Assembly: GCA_049516635.1 (NCBI GenBank)
Contig: JBEKSX010000027.1
Span: forward strand, 1-29,855
From: JBEKSX01 sp049516635
GTDB lineage: Bacteria > Bacteroidota > Ignavibacteria > Tepidaquicellales > OLB5
Direction: 5' to 3'
Length of the DNA: 29,855 nt
A program made the translations under genes and the position numbers. This document shows, in pieces, positions 8,370 to 15,965 of this stretch (position 1 is the first letter of the stretch; each line of letters starts with the position of its first letter). The notes under the pieces are model-generated. The model was not told where the DNA came from and made no database searches. It saw only the letters and a program-made list of their open reading frames with translations.

Positions 8370-8936
8370 TTAATTTTTCGGTATCCTTTGAATAAATCCA
8401 TCTATTATTTTCTTTTGTTTTTTTGCATCCAGGTTTTCATCAAGTATTTTTCCAGCTGCCTGAATAGCAAGGTTCGCTATTTCGCCCCGTAATTCGTTTA
8501 ATGCATCTATTTTCTTCCTTTCAATCTCTTCCTTTGCTTTTTGTATCATATTACTTGTCTCTTCATGGGTTTTCTTAACCAGATCGTTTCTGATCTTCTC
8601 AGCGAATTCTTTCCCTTCAATTATTATCTTTCTCGATTCTTTATCGGCTTTTTCCAGGCGTTTTTTGTTTTCCTCAAGCAGTTCTTCAGCTTCTGCTCTT
8701 AATTGCTCGGCTTTTTCAACGGAGCTTCTTATAGACTGTTCTCTGCTTGTTAATGAGGTTAAAAGCGGTTTCCACGCAAATTTTTTAAGAATGAGCAGGA
8801 GAATGATAAAAATAATTATCGTCCAGATAATGAGACCCGGCTCTACAGAAAGCAGAGTATCCTCGGGTGTTTTCTCCGGCTTAAGAAGCATAAAAATATA
8901 ATGAAATTTCGCAAAGAAAATATTTGCTAGCTGCAT
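8370..8936 (-). CDS. atpF: F0 ATP synthase b subunit (peripheral stalk)
   Basis: The 188-residue b subunit has one membrane helix (about residues 34-50, GLIIWTIIIFIILLLIL, then KKFAWKPL, the conserved post-membrane segment) and a long charged coiled coil that forms the peripheral stalk to F1. The first 15-30 residues before the conserved VEPGLIIWT start are longer than usual. An in-frame ATG at 8891 (residue 16) is an alternative start. Neither ATG has a clear ribosome binding site, so the start is uncertain. It lies between atpE and atpH in the usual order. Confidence 0.95.
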   Translation of the reverse strand: MQLANIFFAKFHYIFMLLKPEKTPEDTLLSVEPGLIIWTIIIFIILLLILKKFAWKPLLTSLTSREQSIRSSVEKAEQLRAEAEELLEENKKRLEKADKESRKIIIEGKEFAEKIRNDLVKKTHEETSNMIQKAKEEIERKKIDALNELRGEIANLAIQAAGKILDENLDAKKQKKIIDGFIQRIPKN

Positions 8937-8971
8937 TTATGATTTTTTTATAAAATTATAAGATTATATGC

Positions 8972-8994
8972 AAAAAACCGGTTTTTAGCGGTTT
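8972..8994 (-). terminator. Terminator-like hairpin directly after atpE
   Basis: On the minus strand the atpE stop codon runs into a stem AAACCG / CGGTTT (arms 8989-8994 and 8975-8980) with an 8-base loop. The stem is followed by three more T, giving a TTTTTT run at 8972-8977. An overlapping perfect 14-base palindrome (AAAAACCGGTTTTT, 8973-8986) offers a second fold. It resembles a weak intrinsic terminator or an RNA-processing stop between atpE and atpF. The short, only half-GC stem suggests incomplete termination. Confidence 0.45.
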
Positions 8995-9211
8995 ATTTAC
9001 CCGCCAGAATGAAACAAATAACCAGAGCGAATAGAGTAACCCCCTCTATCAATGCTGCGGCTATTATCATGGTTGTTCTTACATCACCGCTTGCTTCAGG
9101 TTGCCTGCCTATAGCTTCCATTGCGGAGGCGGCTAATTTTCCGATTCCAAGTCCGGCTCCGATGACTGCAAGCGCTGCACCTATCCCGGCTGCGAAAACT
9201 GCTAAATTCAT
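8993..9211 (-). CDS. atpE: F0 ATP synthase c subunit (rotor ring)
   Basis: The 72-residue hairpin protein forms the rotor ring. Helix 1 is glycine-rich (AAGIGAALAVIGAGLGIG), the loop has the conserved GRQPEA (35-40), and helix 2 carries the ion-binding glutamate Glu56 in ALIEGVTLF. The position equivalent to the sodium-binding glutamine in helix 1 is Ile23, and the residue after Glu56 is Gly rather than Ser, so the enzyme should move protons. Upstream is a recognisable ribosome binding site AGAAAGGA (9224-9231), 12 bases before the ATG, preceded by an AT-rich 7-bp inverted repeat (9232-9247). Confidence 0.98.
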   Translation of the reverse strand: MNLAVFAAGIGAALAVIGAGLGIGKLAASAMEAIGRQPEASGDVRTTMIIAAALIEGVTLFALVICFILAGK

Positions 9212-9276
9212 ATTATGATTTTATCCTTTCTGAAATTTTTAAATTTCACTTTTAATTTGAATTCTGTTAATTTTTC

Positions 9277-10101
9277 TCAATGTTCCTGATGAACTGCCAT
9301 ACCGATAAATAAAGCAGAAAGTATGGTAAATATATATGCTTGTAATAATGAAATCAGTATTTCAAGAAGATCGATGAACAATGCGAAAGCGATCGAAACA
9401 GGTGTTGCCCCGTAGCCAAGCGTAAAAATAAGCCCTATCAATGCCAACACTACAATATGTCCTGCTGTCATATTCGCAAAGAGACGGATACAGAGTGCAA
9501 AAGGTTTTGTGAGAAGCCCAAGAAATTCTACGATCACCATTACCGGAATAACTAATATAGGCATACCCGGAGGCAGTAATCCCTTCCAGTACCCGAATAC
9601 TCCGTTATTCTTCATGCCGAGAGCCTGTATCATTACGAACGTTATTATTGCAAGCCCGGCGGTAATACTTATGCTTCCCGTCGGGGTCTGCAAGAAAGGA
9701 ATTAAGCCCAGTAAATTACACGTCAATATGAAGAAAAACAGAGTGAAAAAGAACGGGAGATATCTCTCTCCGGCTTTGCCCATCGAGGGTATAACTACGT
9801 CATCACGCAGGAATACCATTATCATCTCTACAAAATTTCCGAAACCTTTAGGAATGCGGTTCTTCCTGTTGCTCCGTGCGGCTAATGAAAGTATGATAAT
9901 AAGTAAGACCGCCGCTATTATCAGCATGAATACTTTATTGGTTATCGAAAGATCGAGCGAAAATGAACCAATCTGTATCGGGGCAAACTTGAACAGATCG
10001 TGGTCAATTATGTGATGAATGATCCAGTTGTCTTCTTTCCCGCTGCCGGTCTGAGCGAGAGTATCTGCTGAATTATATATTAATTCTGTGAGTAAGGTCA
10101 T
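9277..10101 (-). CDS. atpB: F0 ATP synthase a subunit
   Basis: The 274-residue stator subunit forms the two half-channels for protons. It has about six membrane helices. The essential arginine is Arg206 in CIRLFANMTAGH, equivalent to Arg210 of the E. coli protein. Other family matches are PFFFTLFFFILTCNLLGLIP (about 116-135) and the C-terminal LLQAYIFTILSALFIG. An N-terminal extension of roughly 50 residues precedes the first membrane helix (about 55-73); such extensions are common in Bacteroidota. The ATG overlaps the stop of the upstream AtpI-like gene as ATGA. Confidence 0.97.
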   Translation of the reverse strand: MTLLTELIYNSADTLAQTGSGKEDNWIIHHIIDHDLFKFAPIQIGSFSLDLSITNKVFMLIIAAVLLIIILSLAARSNRKNRIPKGFGNFVEMIMVFLRDDVVIPSMGKAGERYLPFFFTLFFFILTCNLLGLIPFLQTPTGSISITAGLAIITFVMIQALGMKNNGVFGYWKGLLPPGMPILVIPVMVIVEFLGLLTKPFALCIRLFANMTAGHIVVLALIGLIFTLGYGATPVSIAFALFIDLLEILISLLQAYIFTILSALFIGMAVHQEH

Positions 10102-10523
10102 TTATTGTTTGTTGACAGGTTCAATTTGAACTTCTCTTCAGGATTCTTTTTTAATAAGTAATATATTTCTATGCTCATAAACAAAAAATAGAAGAAAAAT
10201 ACTGATGATATCAGACTCGTAGTTTCGAAATTACTGAAGGAGATTAATATGATCAAGAATGTAAACACGATTATCATTCTTATCAACATTCCCCCGAATA
10301 TTATCACCATAAAGCTTTTTGTCTCTTTGATCAGTGCCCATTGAATCATTGCGTAGCCTAAGATGACATTGATCAGGCTAATAGTATAACCCAATACGAT
10401 AGAAAGAATTTGTGTTAGGGAAGCGTAGTGTGAAAGGGGGTAAACACTGATTAGAAACACTATAAAAGTTGCAATAAAAACATTTCTGATAAAATTAAAC
10501 TTGATCTTTTTTATCCCTGTCAC
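10098..10523 (-). CDS. AtpI-like membrane protein (ATP synthase subunit I)
   Basis: The 141-residue protein has four membrane helices (about residues 11-30, 36-60, 68-95 and 100-125) and a basic C-terminal tail. Position between atpZ and atpB, the helix pattern and the small size match the poorly conserved AtpI/subunit I family, thought to help c-ring assembly or magnesium supply. The likely start is GTG at 10523, giving a 29-base overlap with atpZ; its stop overlaps the atpB ATG. Sequence similarity inside this family is weak, so the call depends on context. Confidence 0.75.
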   Translation of the reverse strand: MTGIKKIKFNFIRNVFIATFIVFLISVYPLSHYASLTQILSIVLGYTISLINVILGYAMIQWALIKETKSFMVIIFGGMLIRMIIVFTFLIILISFSNFETTSLISSVFFFYFLFMSIEIYYLLKKNPEEKFKLNLSTNNK

Positions 10524-10785
10524 TGTATTTGTTAAAGTTGTACGCTTTCAATGATTTCAGAAGTCCGATAAATCCCGCAGAAGCCCCGATAATTACTCCG
10601 GCTATCAGTAGTATAGAACCCGTATTGAAAACATTATCCAGCCAATACCCGATCAGGACACAAACTACAATTGTCAAACCATACTGCAATGGGGCTTCAG
10701 CATATGCCCAACCGGAACGATAAGATGAAGCTGCTTTCTGTATTTGTGACGGTTTTATTTCCTTTTCTTTGTTTTTTTCCGTCAT
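10495..10785 (-). CDS. AtpZ-like F0F1-ATPase accessory membrane protein
   Basis: The 96-residue protein has a charged N-terminus (MTEKNKEKEIKPSQ), then two membrane helices. The first contains GLTIVVCVLIGYWLDNVF (about 35-52) and the second ILLIAGVIIGASAGF (about 58-72). The G-x-x-L-D between and the glycine-rich second helix match the AtpZ/ATPase_gene1 family (PF09527 type). These proteins sit at the head of many atp operons and are thought to aid cation supply or assembly. This is the first gene after the predicted operon promoter. Confidence 0.82.
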   Translation of the reverse strand: MTEKNKEKEIKPSQIQKAASSYRSGWAYAEAPLQYGLTIVVCVLIGYWLDNVFNTGSILLIAGVIIGASAGFIGLLKSLKAYNFNKYSDRDKKDQV

Positions 10786-10814
10786 TTCACAGCTTATTTC
10801 TTATATAATTTACT

Positions 10815-10843
10815 AAAATAGCTAATATTTGAAAAAATGTCAA
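10815..10843 (-). promoter_or_regulatory. Predicted sigma-70-type promoter of the atp cluster
   Basis: On the minus strand a perfect -35 hexamer TTGACA (10838-10843) is separated by 17 bases from a -10-like TATTTT (10815-10820). Transcription would start near 10808, about 20 bases before the atpZ ATG at 10785. It lies in the 142-base gap after the EnvC-like gene, the largest gap in the whole run from 17270 to 3855. A -10 matching 4 of 6 consensus bases in AT-rich DNA leaves some doubt. Confidence 0.5.
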
Positions 10844-10927
10844 TTTAAAGAATAATGGGTTGAATTGAGTCTGTTGCTTTAAAAGTATAATTATGAATTT
10901 ATGGTAAGATCGAGTACAGTTGGTGTT

Positions 10928-12109
10928 TTAAAACCGGAGCCAGTCTCTCGGATTTAAAGAGGTCTTATTGTGCCATATCTCAAAATGTAGTATCTGCCCC
11001 TCGGGGTTTTCTCCGCTTTTTCCAATAACCTGGTTTACTCTTACTTTATCACCCGGTTTAACGGAAATGTCACTCAGGACAGCGTACACCGATCTGTAGT
11101 CGTTATCATGCCTGATAATAACAACTTTACCAAAGTAAGGTACATTGCTAACTATACTTACCGTTCCGTTAGCTACAGAATAAACTTTCGAGCCGAAAGC
11201 TATTGAAATATCAATACCGTTATTAAATAGCCTTGTTGCTGTTGCGTTATTAATATTATCTCCGAAACTATTCTTAACCAAGCACAAATCTGCCGGAGTA
11301 TTTAAGCTTCCTTTTAGTTTATCAAAATTATCAGACACATAGTTTATCCTCGAGGTCTTTGTGCTTCGGAAAGAGCGTTTATTTTCTGTAAAGTTATTGA
11401 TGTAGTTCCTGATAGTGTTTAATTCGGTATTCTTTCTGTCAACATTGAATTCATTCATTTCCGATTCGTACTCTACCTGTGATTTAAATGAGATGAGCTT
11501 ATTCAATGTGTCTTCCATTTGTTTTGCTTCGTTTCTTCTTGATTCTATATAAAATCGCTTCGATGAGGTTGATAGGTTGACCATATTTTTCTTTTCTTCC
11601 AGAATGAACTTCTTATTTTTAAGATCCTGAAGCTCTTTTCTTCTGCTTTGAGCGAATTTCTGGAGATACTGGTTCCTACGTAGATATTCATTTGGTGTCC
11701 GTGAACTGAGAAGCAGTTCAAGCTCGTAATTCTTCCCGTGTTTGTAAAGGTTGATGATATTTGCCTGCAGGCTTTTTTGTGTTCTTGCAACTTCAGTTTC
11801 AAGTGATACTATAGTATTTGTTTCAATCGCTATCTGTTCGGGAGATAAATATTTCACGTTCTGGTAATTTTTCAGAAAATCGTTCAAGGTATTTAGTATC
11901 GAAACAATGCTGTCTATTCGCTTCTGTACTGTTAGAGCAAGAGAGGAGTTGATTCTTATTTTACTTATACTCTCGTCTATTTGTTTTTGGATGTGCTCTA
12001 TCTGCCTGTTCTTATCATTGAGGATCTCGTCATACCCCGCACCTATTGCAGCAACTGAAGCAGCAAATACAAGAACATAAATATATTTTGAAAGCCCGTT
12101 TATTCCCAT
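10928..12109 (-). CDS. Degenerate LytM (M23-fold) protein, EnvC-like murein hydrolase activator
   Basis: The 393-residue exported protein has an N-terminal hydrophobic segment (about 10-25), a long coiled coil (about 27-240) and a C-terminal LytM domain (about 275-393). The zinc site of an active M23 peptidase is broken: the first ligand of H-x-G-x-D is Asn296 in NNGIDI (Asp300 kept), the His of YAHL is Val344 in YAVL, and the first His of H-x-H is Ile373 in ILHFEI (His375 kept). Loss of zinc ligands together with a coiled coil is the pattern of EnvC, which activates amidases instead of cutting the wall itself. It overlaps the DUF4292 gene by 10 bases. Amidase partners are not in the window. 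Confidence 0.88.
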   Translation of the reverse strand: MGINGLSKYIYVLVFAASVAAIGAGYDEILNDKNRQIEHIQKQIDESISKIRINSSLALTVQKRIDSIVSILNTLNDFLKNYQNVKYLSPEQIAIETNTIVSLETEVARTQKSLQANIINLYKHGKNYELELLLSSRTPNEYLRRNQYLQKFAQSRRKELQDLKNKKFILEEKKNMVNLSTSSKRFYIESRRNEAKQMEDTLNKLISFKSQVEYESEMNEFNVDRKNTELNTIRNYINNFTENKRSFRSTKTSRINYVSDNFDKLKGSLNTPADLCLVKNSFGDNINNATATRLFNNGIDISIAFGSKVYSVANGTVSIVSNVPYFGKVVIIRHDNDYRSVYAVLSDISVKPGDKVRVNQVIGKSGENPEGQILHFEIWHNKTSLNPRDWLRF

Positions 12110-12894
12110 TTTATGAGCTTAGCCGATTTCGGTATTTTTATTTTGAACGTGATATCTTTTTTATTGATTGTTTTATTGTCATAATCGAGCCATACGGTTT
12201 GTTTTTTATCCGGCTTTTTAATCACTACCTGATTAGGAAAATTTATTTCTGATCCTGAGACTGTTTCCTTGCTGTATTTTGAATAACTCACCTCCAGGAG
12301 AGTTGTGCCGTTCTGATCATATACATTGTATTTATTTAAAGAGAAGCTGGCGGGCTCTATCAGGTATCTCCTTGTCATCAGGTCACCGGTACTCTGCAAT
12401 ACGTAAGCATTATCCTCTGCTCCGGCGTTTAAGCTGTCATTAGGACCCTCAATAAAATGAAAAGAACCGGAGAAGCTGTTGATAAGCTCATCGAAAGATA
12501 TCTTTATTCTGAGGATCGCATCAATATTGTTTTCCGTAGTCGGTCCGGTGATTGCTTTATTTTCCTGTGCATTATAATAGGTAAAATCATTCCTTGTGAT
12601 TAGTGCAGATGCGATACTTATACCAAAAGGTCCTTCGATCTTGAGATATACAGTATCGGGCTTTTTGATCTTGATATCTATGCTTCCCGAACTGGACATA
12701 TCCGGTGAATCAAATGAAATACTGCCTGATGCTTCCAGTGATTGTATAAGACTAAAACCGAGGTTCAGCCTGTCCTTTATTTCCTTGACCGGGACCTGCT
12801 TCAGCTCTACCGCAGTTTCCTTGGAACCGGAACACGAATAGATGCTGATTATAGCTAAAGAAATTATTAAGTAGACTGTAAATCTATTTGTCAT
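12100..12894 (-). CDS. DUF4292-like lipoprotein (LolA/LolB-like fold)
   Basis: The 264-residue lipoprotein has a signal sequence ending at IYSC, with Cys21 as the lipidation site. The body (LEASGSISFDSPDMSSSGSI, then KPDTVYLKIEGPFGISIASA) has the beta-rich pattern of DUF4292/LolB-like proteins, thought to bind lipid acyl chains. The ATG at 12894 is chosen over the TTG at 12930 because it gives a normal lipoprotein signal directly; the TTG would add 12 polar residues in front of it. The gene sits just before the EnvC-like gene and after the C26 hydrolase gene. The pairing with an M23/EnvC gene is one I recall in Bacteroidota. Substrate unknown. Confidence 0.75.
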   Translation of the reverse strand: MTNRFTVYLIISLAIISIYSCSGSKETAVELKQVPVKEIKDRLNLGFSLIQSLEASGSISFDSPDMSSSGSIDIKIKKPDTVYLKIEGPFGISIASALITRNDFTYYNAQENKAITGPTTENNIDAILRIKISFDELINSFSGSFHFIEGPNDSLNAGAEDNAYVLQSTGDLMTRRYLIEPASFSLNKYNVYDQNGTTLLEVSYSKYSKETVSGSEINFPNQVVIKKPDKKQTVWLDYDNKTINKKDITFKIKIPKSAKLIKWE

Positions 12895-12926
12895 TCGGTA
12901 TTCGTTAATTCGTGAAGTTATCCAAT

Positions 12927-13613
12927 TCAATGCTTGAGCATTTCTTCTCTAAATCTTTTAAGCAGCTTCTTTGTGAAAGGACTTTCCATATCTCTCATCC
13001 TTTCCGGGTGCCATTGAACCCCAAGGAAGAATTCTTTACCGTTTTTATTTTCCCATTCGATCGCTTCAATTATTCCATCCGGGGATTTAGCTGATACTTT
13101 GAGCCCTTCACCGAGCCTGTCGATACCCTGATGGTGTGAACTGTTAATAACACCAGCCCCTTTCTCAACGATGCTCTGTAAAAGGGTTTTATCATACACA
13201 ATAACATCGTGCTCTCTGTCAATTGCATCATCGATCTTCCTGTGGTTTACACCCCTGATTGTTTCGATATCTTTTATCAGGCTCCCGCTTAGTTTACAAT
13301 TAATTAGCTGCATGCCCCTGCATATTCCCAGAATAGGGAGATTATTTTGTAATGCATAGTCAAGGAGGCGGAATTCGAAGCCGTCCCTTTCAGGGACAAA
13401 TTCGTCTTTTTTATTTTTGACATCAAAATCGTTGTAGAATTCGGGAAAGATATCATCGCCGCCGCTCAGCAGAAGAGAAGAACATTCTTTGATATTATCG
13501 AAATTATTCTTCTTATAATCGAGGACCTTATTATCTACGTTTCCTTTTTCAAGCCAGGAAAGGTAAAAGTCGAAATTCCTGTCACATCTTGATATCCCTG
13601 CAATTTTCTTCAT
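12927..13613 (-). CDS. Class-I glutamine amidotransferase-like hydrolase (peptidase C26, PuuD-like)
   Basis: The 228-residue protein has a full catalytic triad of the C26 family: nucleophile Cys98 in GICRGMQ, with His202 and Glu204 in VQWHPE. LLLSGGDDIFPEFY (about 47-60) is the family's second glycine motif and SSHHQGI (158-164) lies in the active-site region. Relatives cleave gamma-glutamyl bonds, such as gamma-glutamyl-GABA in PuuD. The real substrate is not readable, and no putrescine genes are nearby. It overlaps the lpxK stop by 4 bases (ATGA), so it is translated with the lipid A genes. Confidence 0.9.
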   Translation of the reverse strand: MKKIAGISRCDRNFDFYLSWLEKGNVDNKVLDYKKNNFDNIKECSSLLLSGGDDIFPEFYNDFDVKNKKDEFVPERDGFEFRLLDYALQNNLPILGICRGMQLINCKLSGSLIKDIETIRGVNHRKIDDAIDREHDVIVYDKTLLQSIVEKGAGVINSSHHQGIDRLGEGLKVSAKSPDGIIEAIEWENKNGKEFFLGVQWHPERMRDMESPFTKKLLKRFREEMLKH

Positions 13614-14686
13614 AGCTTTTGTTGTTCTTTGGTAAGTTGATTCAGTTTTTCCAACAAAATTTTATCGTTTTCAGAAATTTGCAATTTTATTTTTGCATAG
13701 TAAAGTGGATAATCAGACAGCAATTTCATTTTAGCTCTGTACGTTGCAGAATTATCTGATTTTGCGTAGTTTAATCGCACAAAGTCTTTCTGTGTTGTAA
13801 GTATACAATCCGACCTGCAGGATTGATATGTTTCGATGATATTGTTAATATCTTTTTCCGTAAAATCATGGTGATCCGGGAAGGGTAAAAAAGCATCTAC
13901 AGAGATTTCCATTTTATCCATCAGGATCTTGAACGAATCCGGATCCCCCAGTCCGCAAAATATCGTTGCCCGAAAGTTTTTTTTGTCCAATACTTCATTT
14001 TTTACATTCCTAAAAGAATCCAATATATACCTGCATTCACTGGTCCGGTATAAAAGCTTTTTGTTCAGTTTGAAATCATCCGAACCGAATTTGTAGTTCT
14101 TCACGATGATATCCGCACGCAAGAGATTTTTCATCGGCTCCCTGAGCATACCCGCTGGTAGCATGAAGCTCTTTGTATTCCGGTCTACCATCACTATATC
14201 GAGATCTCTGTATAATTTCCTGTGCTGAAAACCGTCATCTATTATCATGATGTCGGGTTTAAATTTTTTGTACGCAAATTTAGCTCCGGTGGTCTTATTA
14301 TCTGAAACGATTAGCAGCCCTTTCCCGCCGGTCATACCTTTGAAATTTTCCAGAAGCATCAGGCTTTCATCTCCGAAGTTATCTATATTCAATTTTCTTT
14401 CTTCGTTTTCATAACCGAGCTCGGCTACCTGAATATCATCGTACGTTCTCTTATATCCTTTATTGATAATAGCAACAAGCTTGTTCTTGCTGAGGAAGTA
14501 ACGTGCAAGGAATTCCACCATTGGGGTCTTACCTGTTCCCCCGGAAGAAATATTGCCTACCGAAATGAGCATTGTATTAAAACCTGAAGACTTGAGTATA
14601 CCAAGGTTGTACATTTTGTTCCTGATATAAACAACAATACAAAACACCATGCTAAACGGCAGTAAAAAGTATTTCATCTTTTCCAT
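13610..14686 (-). CDS. lpxK: Tetraacyldisaccharide 4'-kinase
   Basis: The 358-residue LpxK transfers phosphate from ATP to the 4' position of the lipid A disaccharide at the inner membrane. The P-loop is GNISSGGTGKTP (44-55), preceded by a membrane-associated N-terminal helix. IIDDGFQHRKLYRDLDIVMV (about 147-166) is the family signature, with the catalytic Asp-Asp-Gly-Phe-Gln-His. LPAGMLREP follows. The lpxB gene, the preceding step, lies upstream after a 105-base gap containing a hairpin. Length is typical. Confidence 0.96.
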   Translation of the reverse strand: MEKMKYFLLPFSMVFCIVVYIRNKMYNLGILKSSGFNTMLISVGNISSGGTGKTPMVEFLARYFLSKNKLVAIINKGYKRTYDDIQVAELGYENEERKLNIDNFGDESLMLLENFKGMTGGKGLLIVSDNKTTGAKFAYKKFKPDIMIIDDGFQHRKLYRDLDIVMVDRNTKSFMLPAGMLREPMKNLLRADIIVKNYKFGSDDFKLNKKLLYRTSECRYILDSFRNVKNEVLDKKNFRATIFCGLGDPDSFKILMDKMEISVDAFLPFPDHHDFTEKDINNIIETYQSCRSDCILTTQKDFVRLNYAKSDNSATYRAKMKLLSDYPLYYAKIKLQISENDKILLEKLNQLTKEQQKL

Positions 14687-14772
14687 CGTTTCAATTAATC
14701 TTTAAATATTTTCTTGATGTTTCCACTAAAAATTTTATGTATGATTTACATTATCGTTTAAAGTTACAGTTT

Positions 14773-14795
14773 ATAAGAGGCTATTCGCTTCTTAT
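14773..14795 (-). other. Hairpin overlapping the lpxB stop codon
   Basis: A 9-bp stem (arms 14773-14781 and 14787-14795; ATAAGAGGC against GCTTCTTAT, one G-U pair when read as plus-strand RNA, an A-C mismatch on the minus strand) closes a 5-base loop. On the minus transcript it covers the lpxB stop. No T-run follows, so it is a poor intrinsic terminator; it may be chance or an mRNA stability element. Confidence 0.25.
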
Positions 14796-15961
14796 ATTAC
14801 ATTTAAATATGGTTTTATTTGCTGCACAGCAGAAGAAGCAGCATCCGAATCGCCCAGTATATTCCAAATCTCTTTTAACTTTTGTTCGATTCCTGACCTG
14901 TACCGTTCGTCTGTTAATATTTTCCGTGATTCGGTGAGAAGATTATTCACCGTAAAATCGTGTTGAATAAATTCACTGATGAAATTTTCTTTTGCGAGGA
15001 TATTTACCATTCCGAGATTGTTTACTTTTACTACAGGTTTCAGGAGATAATAATTCAGCAAAAATGTTTTATAGAATATCAAGAATGGAGTTCCTATCAG
15101 GGCACATTCCATCGTTGCAGTACCGGCTTTGGTCATCACGAGATCGGAGTTCAATATCATCTCGTAGACATTTTCACCTGTGAGATTAAATTGATTCAGC
15201 TCTTTGCCGAACTTTTTAAAAACCGATTCATCTATTCCTTCAGCTTTACTAATATTTACCTCTATATCGAATTCCTTGCCGAGCTGTACTGCAGTCTCCA
15301 GAAGTATAGGTAAATGATGGATTATCTCGTCCTTCCTGCTGCCTGGCAGAATGCTTATTACTTTTGTTTCGCCGTAAATTTTTTTCTTCTTTGTATTTTC
15401 GGAAAGAAATTTTTTGATCCTGCTCACCAGCGGATGTCCGGTATAAACTGCGTCTATTCCGTATTTTTTGTAAAATTCCACTTCAAAAGGAAAAACAACA
15501 AGGACTTTATCTATACATTTCTTTATGGTAAATACTCTCTTCTGGTGCCACGCCCATATTTGAGGTGAGATGTAATATATAATCTTTTTGGTATAGAAAG
15601 TTCTTAATTTTTCTGCAAATGCAAGATTAAATCCTGGATAGTCAGTAAGAATTATGATATCCGGATCTGCCTCTCTGACAAATTCTGCACATTCCTTAAG
15701 CGCTTTCTTGAAGAACCCGTATTTTTTTATAACATCCAGAAATCCGATAGTTGACAGCTCCCTGATATGATAAAACAATTTTACCCCTTCTGAAGTCATC
15801 CGGTCACCGCCGAGCCCGTAGAATTCTAATTTATACTCGCTGCATTGTTTTTTCAGTTCGTGTATCAATGCAGAGGTATGAAGATCGCCTGATTGTTCTC
15901 CTGCGGAGAGAAAAATTTTTTTGACAGAAGATGTGCGGGCAGAGATGTTCTCGCTGGCCAT
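14792..15961 (-). CDS. lpxB: Lipid-A-disaccharide synthase
   Basis: The 389-residue LpxB joins UDP-2,3-diacylglucosamine and lipid X to form the lipid A disaccharide. The family start (KKIFLSAGEQSGDLHTSALI, after 14 extra residues) and YYISPQIWAWHQKRV near residue 125, followed by VVFPFEVEFYKKYGIDAVYTGHPL, are diagnostic. ILPGSRKDEI and MTKAGTATMECALIGTPFLI in the C-terminal half bind the nucleotide. The ATG at 15961 is taken; a GTG one codon earlier is also possible. It starts 4 bases after the ICMT-like gene. Confidence 0.96.
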   Translation of the reverse strand: MASENISARTSSVKKIFLSAGEQSGDLHTSALIHELKKQCSEYKLEFYGLGGDRMTSEGVKLFYHIRELSTIGFLDVIKKYGFFKKALKECAEFVREADPDIIILTDYPGFNLAFAEKLRTFYTKKIIYYISPQIWAWHQKRVFTIKKCIDKVLVVFPFEVEFYKKYGIDAVYTGHPLVSRIKKFLSENTKKKKIYGETKVISILPGSRKDEIIHHLPILLETAVQLGKEFDIEVNISKAEGIDESVFKKFGKELNQFNLTGENVYEMILNSDLVMTKAGTATMECALIGTPFLIFYKTFLLNYYLLKPVVKVNNLGMVNILAKENFISEFIQHDFTVNNLLTESRKILTDERYRSGIEQKLKEIWNILGDSDAASSAVQQIKPYLNVI

Positions 15962-15965
15962 CACC

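Noticed and set aside
8993..9211. Sodium-type ATP synthase rotor
   Set aside because: The helix 1 glutamine of sodium c subunits is Ile23 here, and the residue after the key glutamate is Gly and not Ser; this fits proton use.
9509..10015. A 168-codon plus-strand open frame opposite atpB
   Set aside because: It is the antisense image of the membrane helices of the a subunit, with no independent support.
10928..12109. Active M23 endopeptidase
   Set aside because: Three zinc-site or catalytic histidine positions are substituted.
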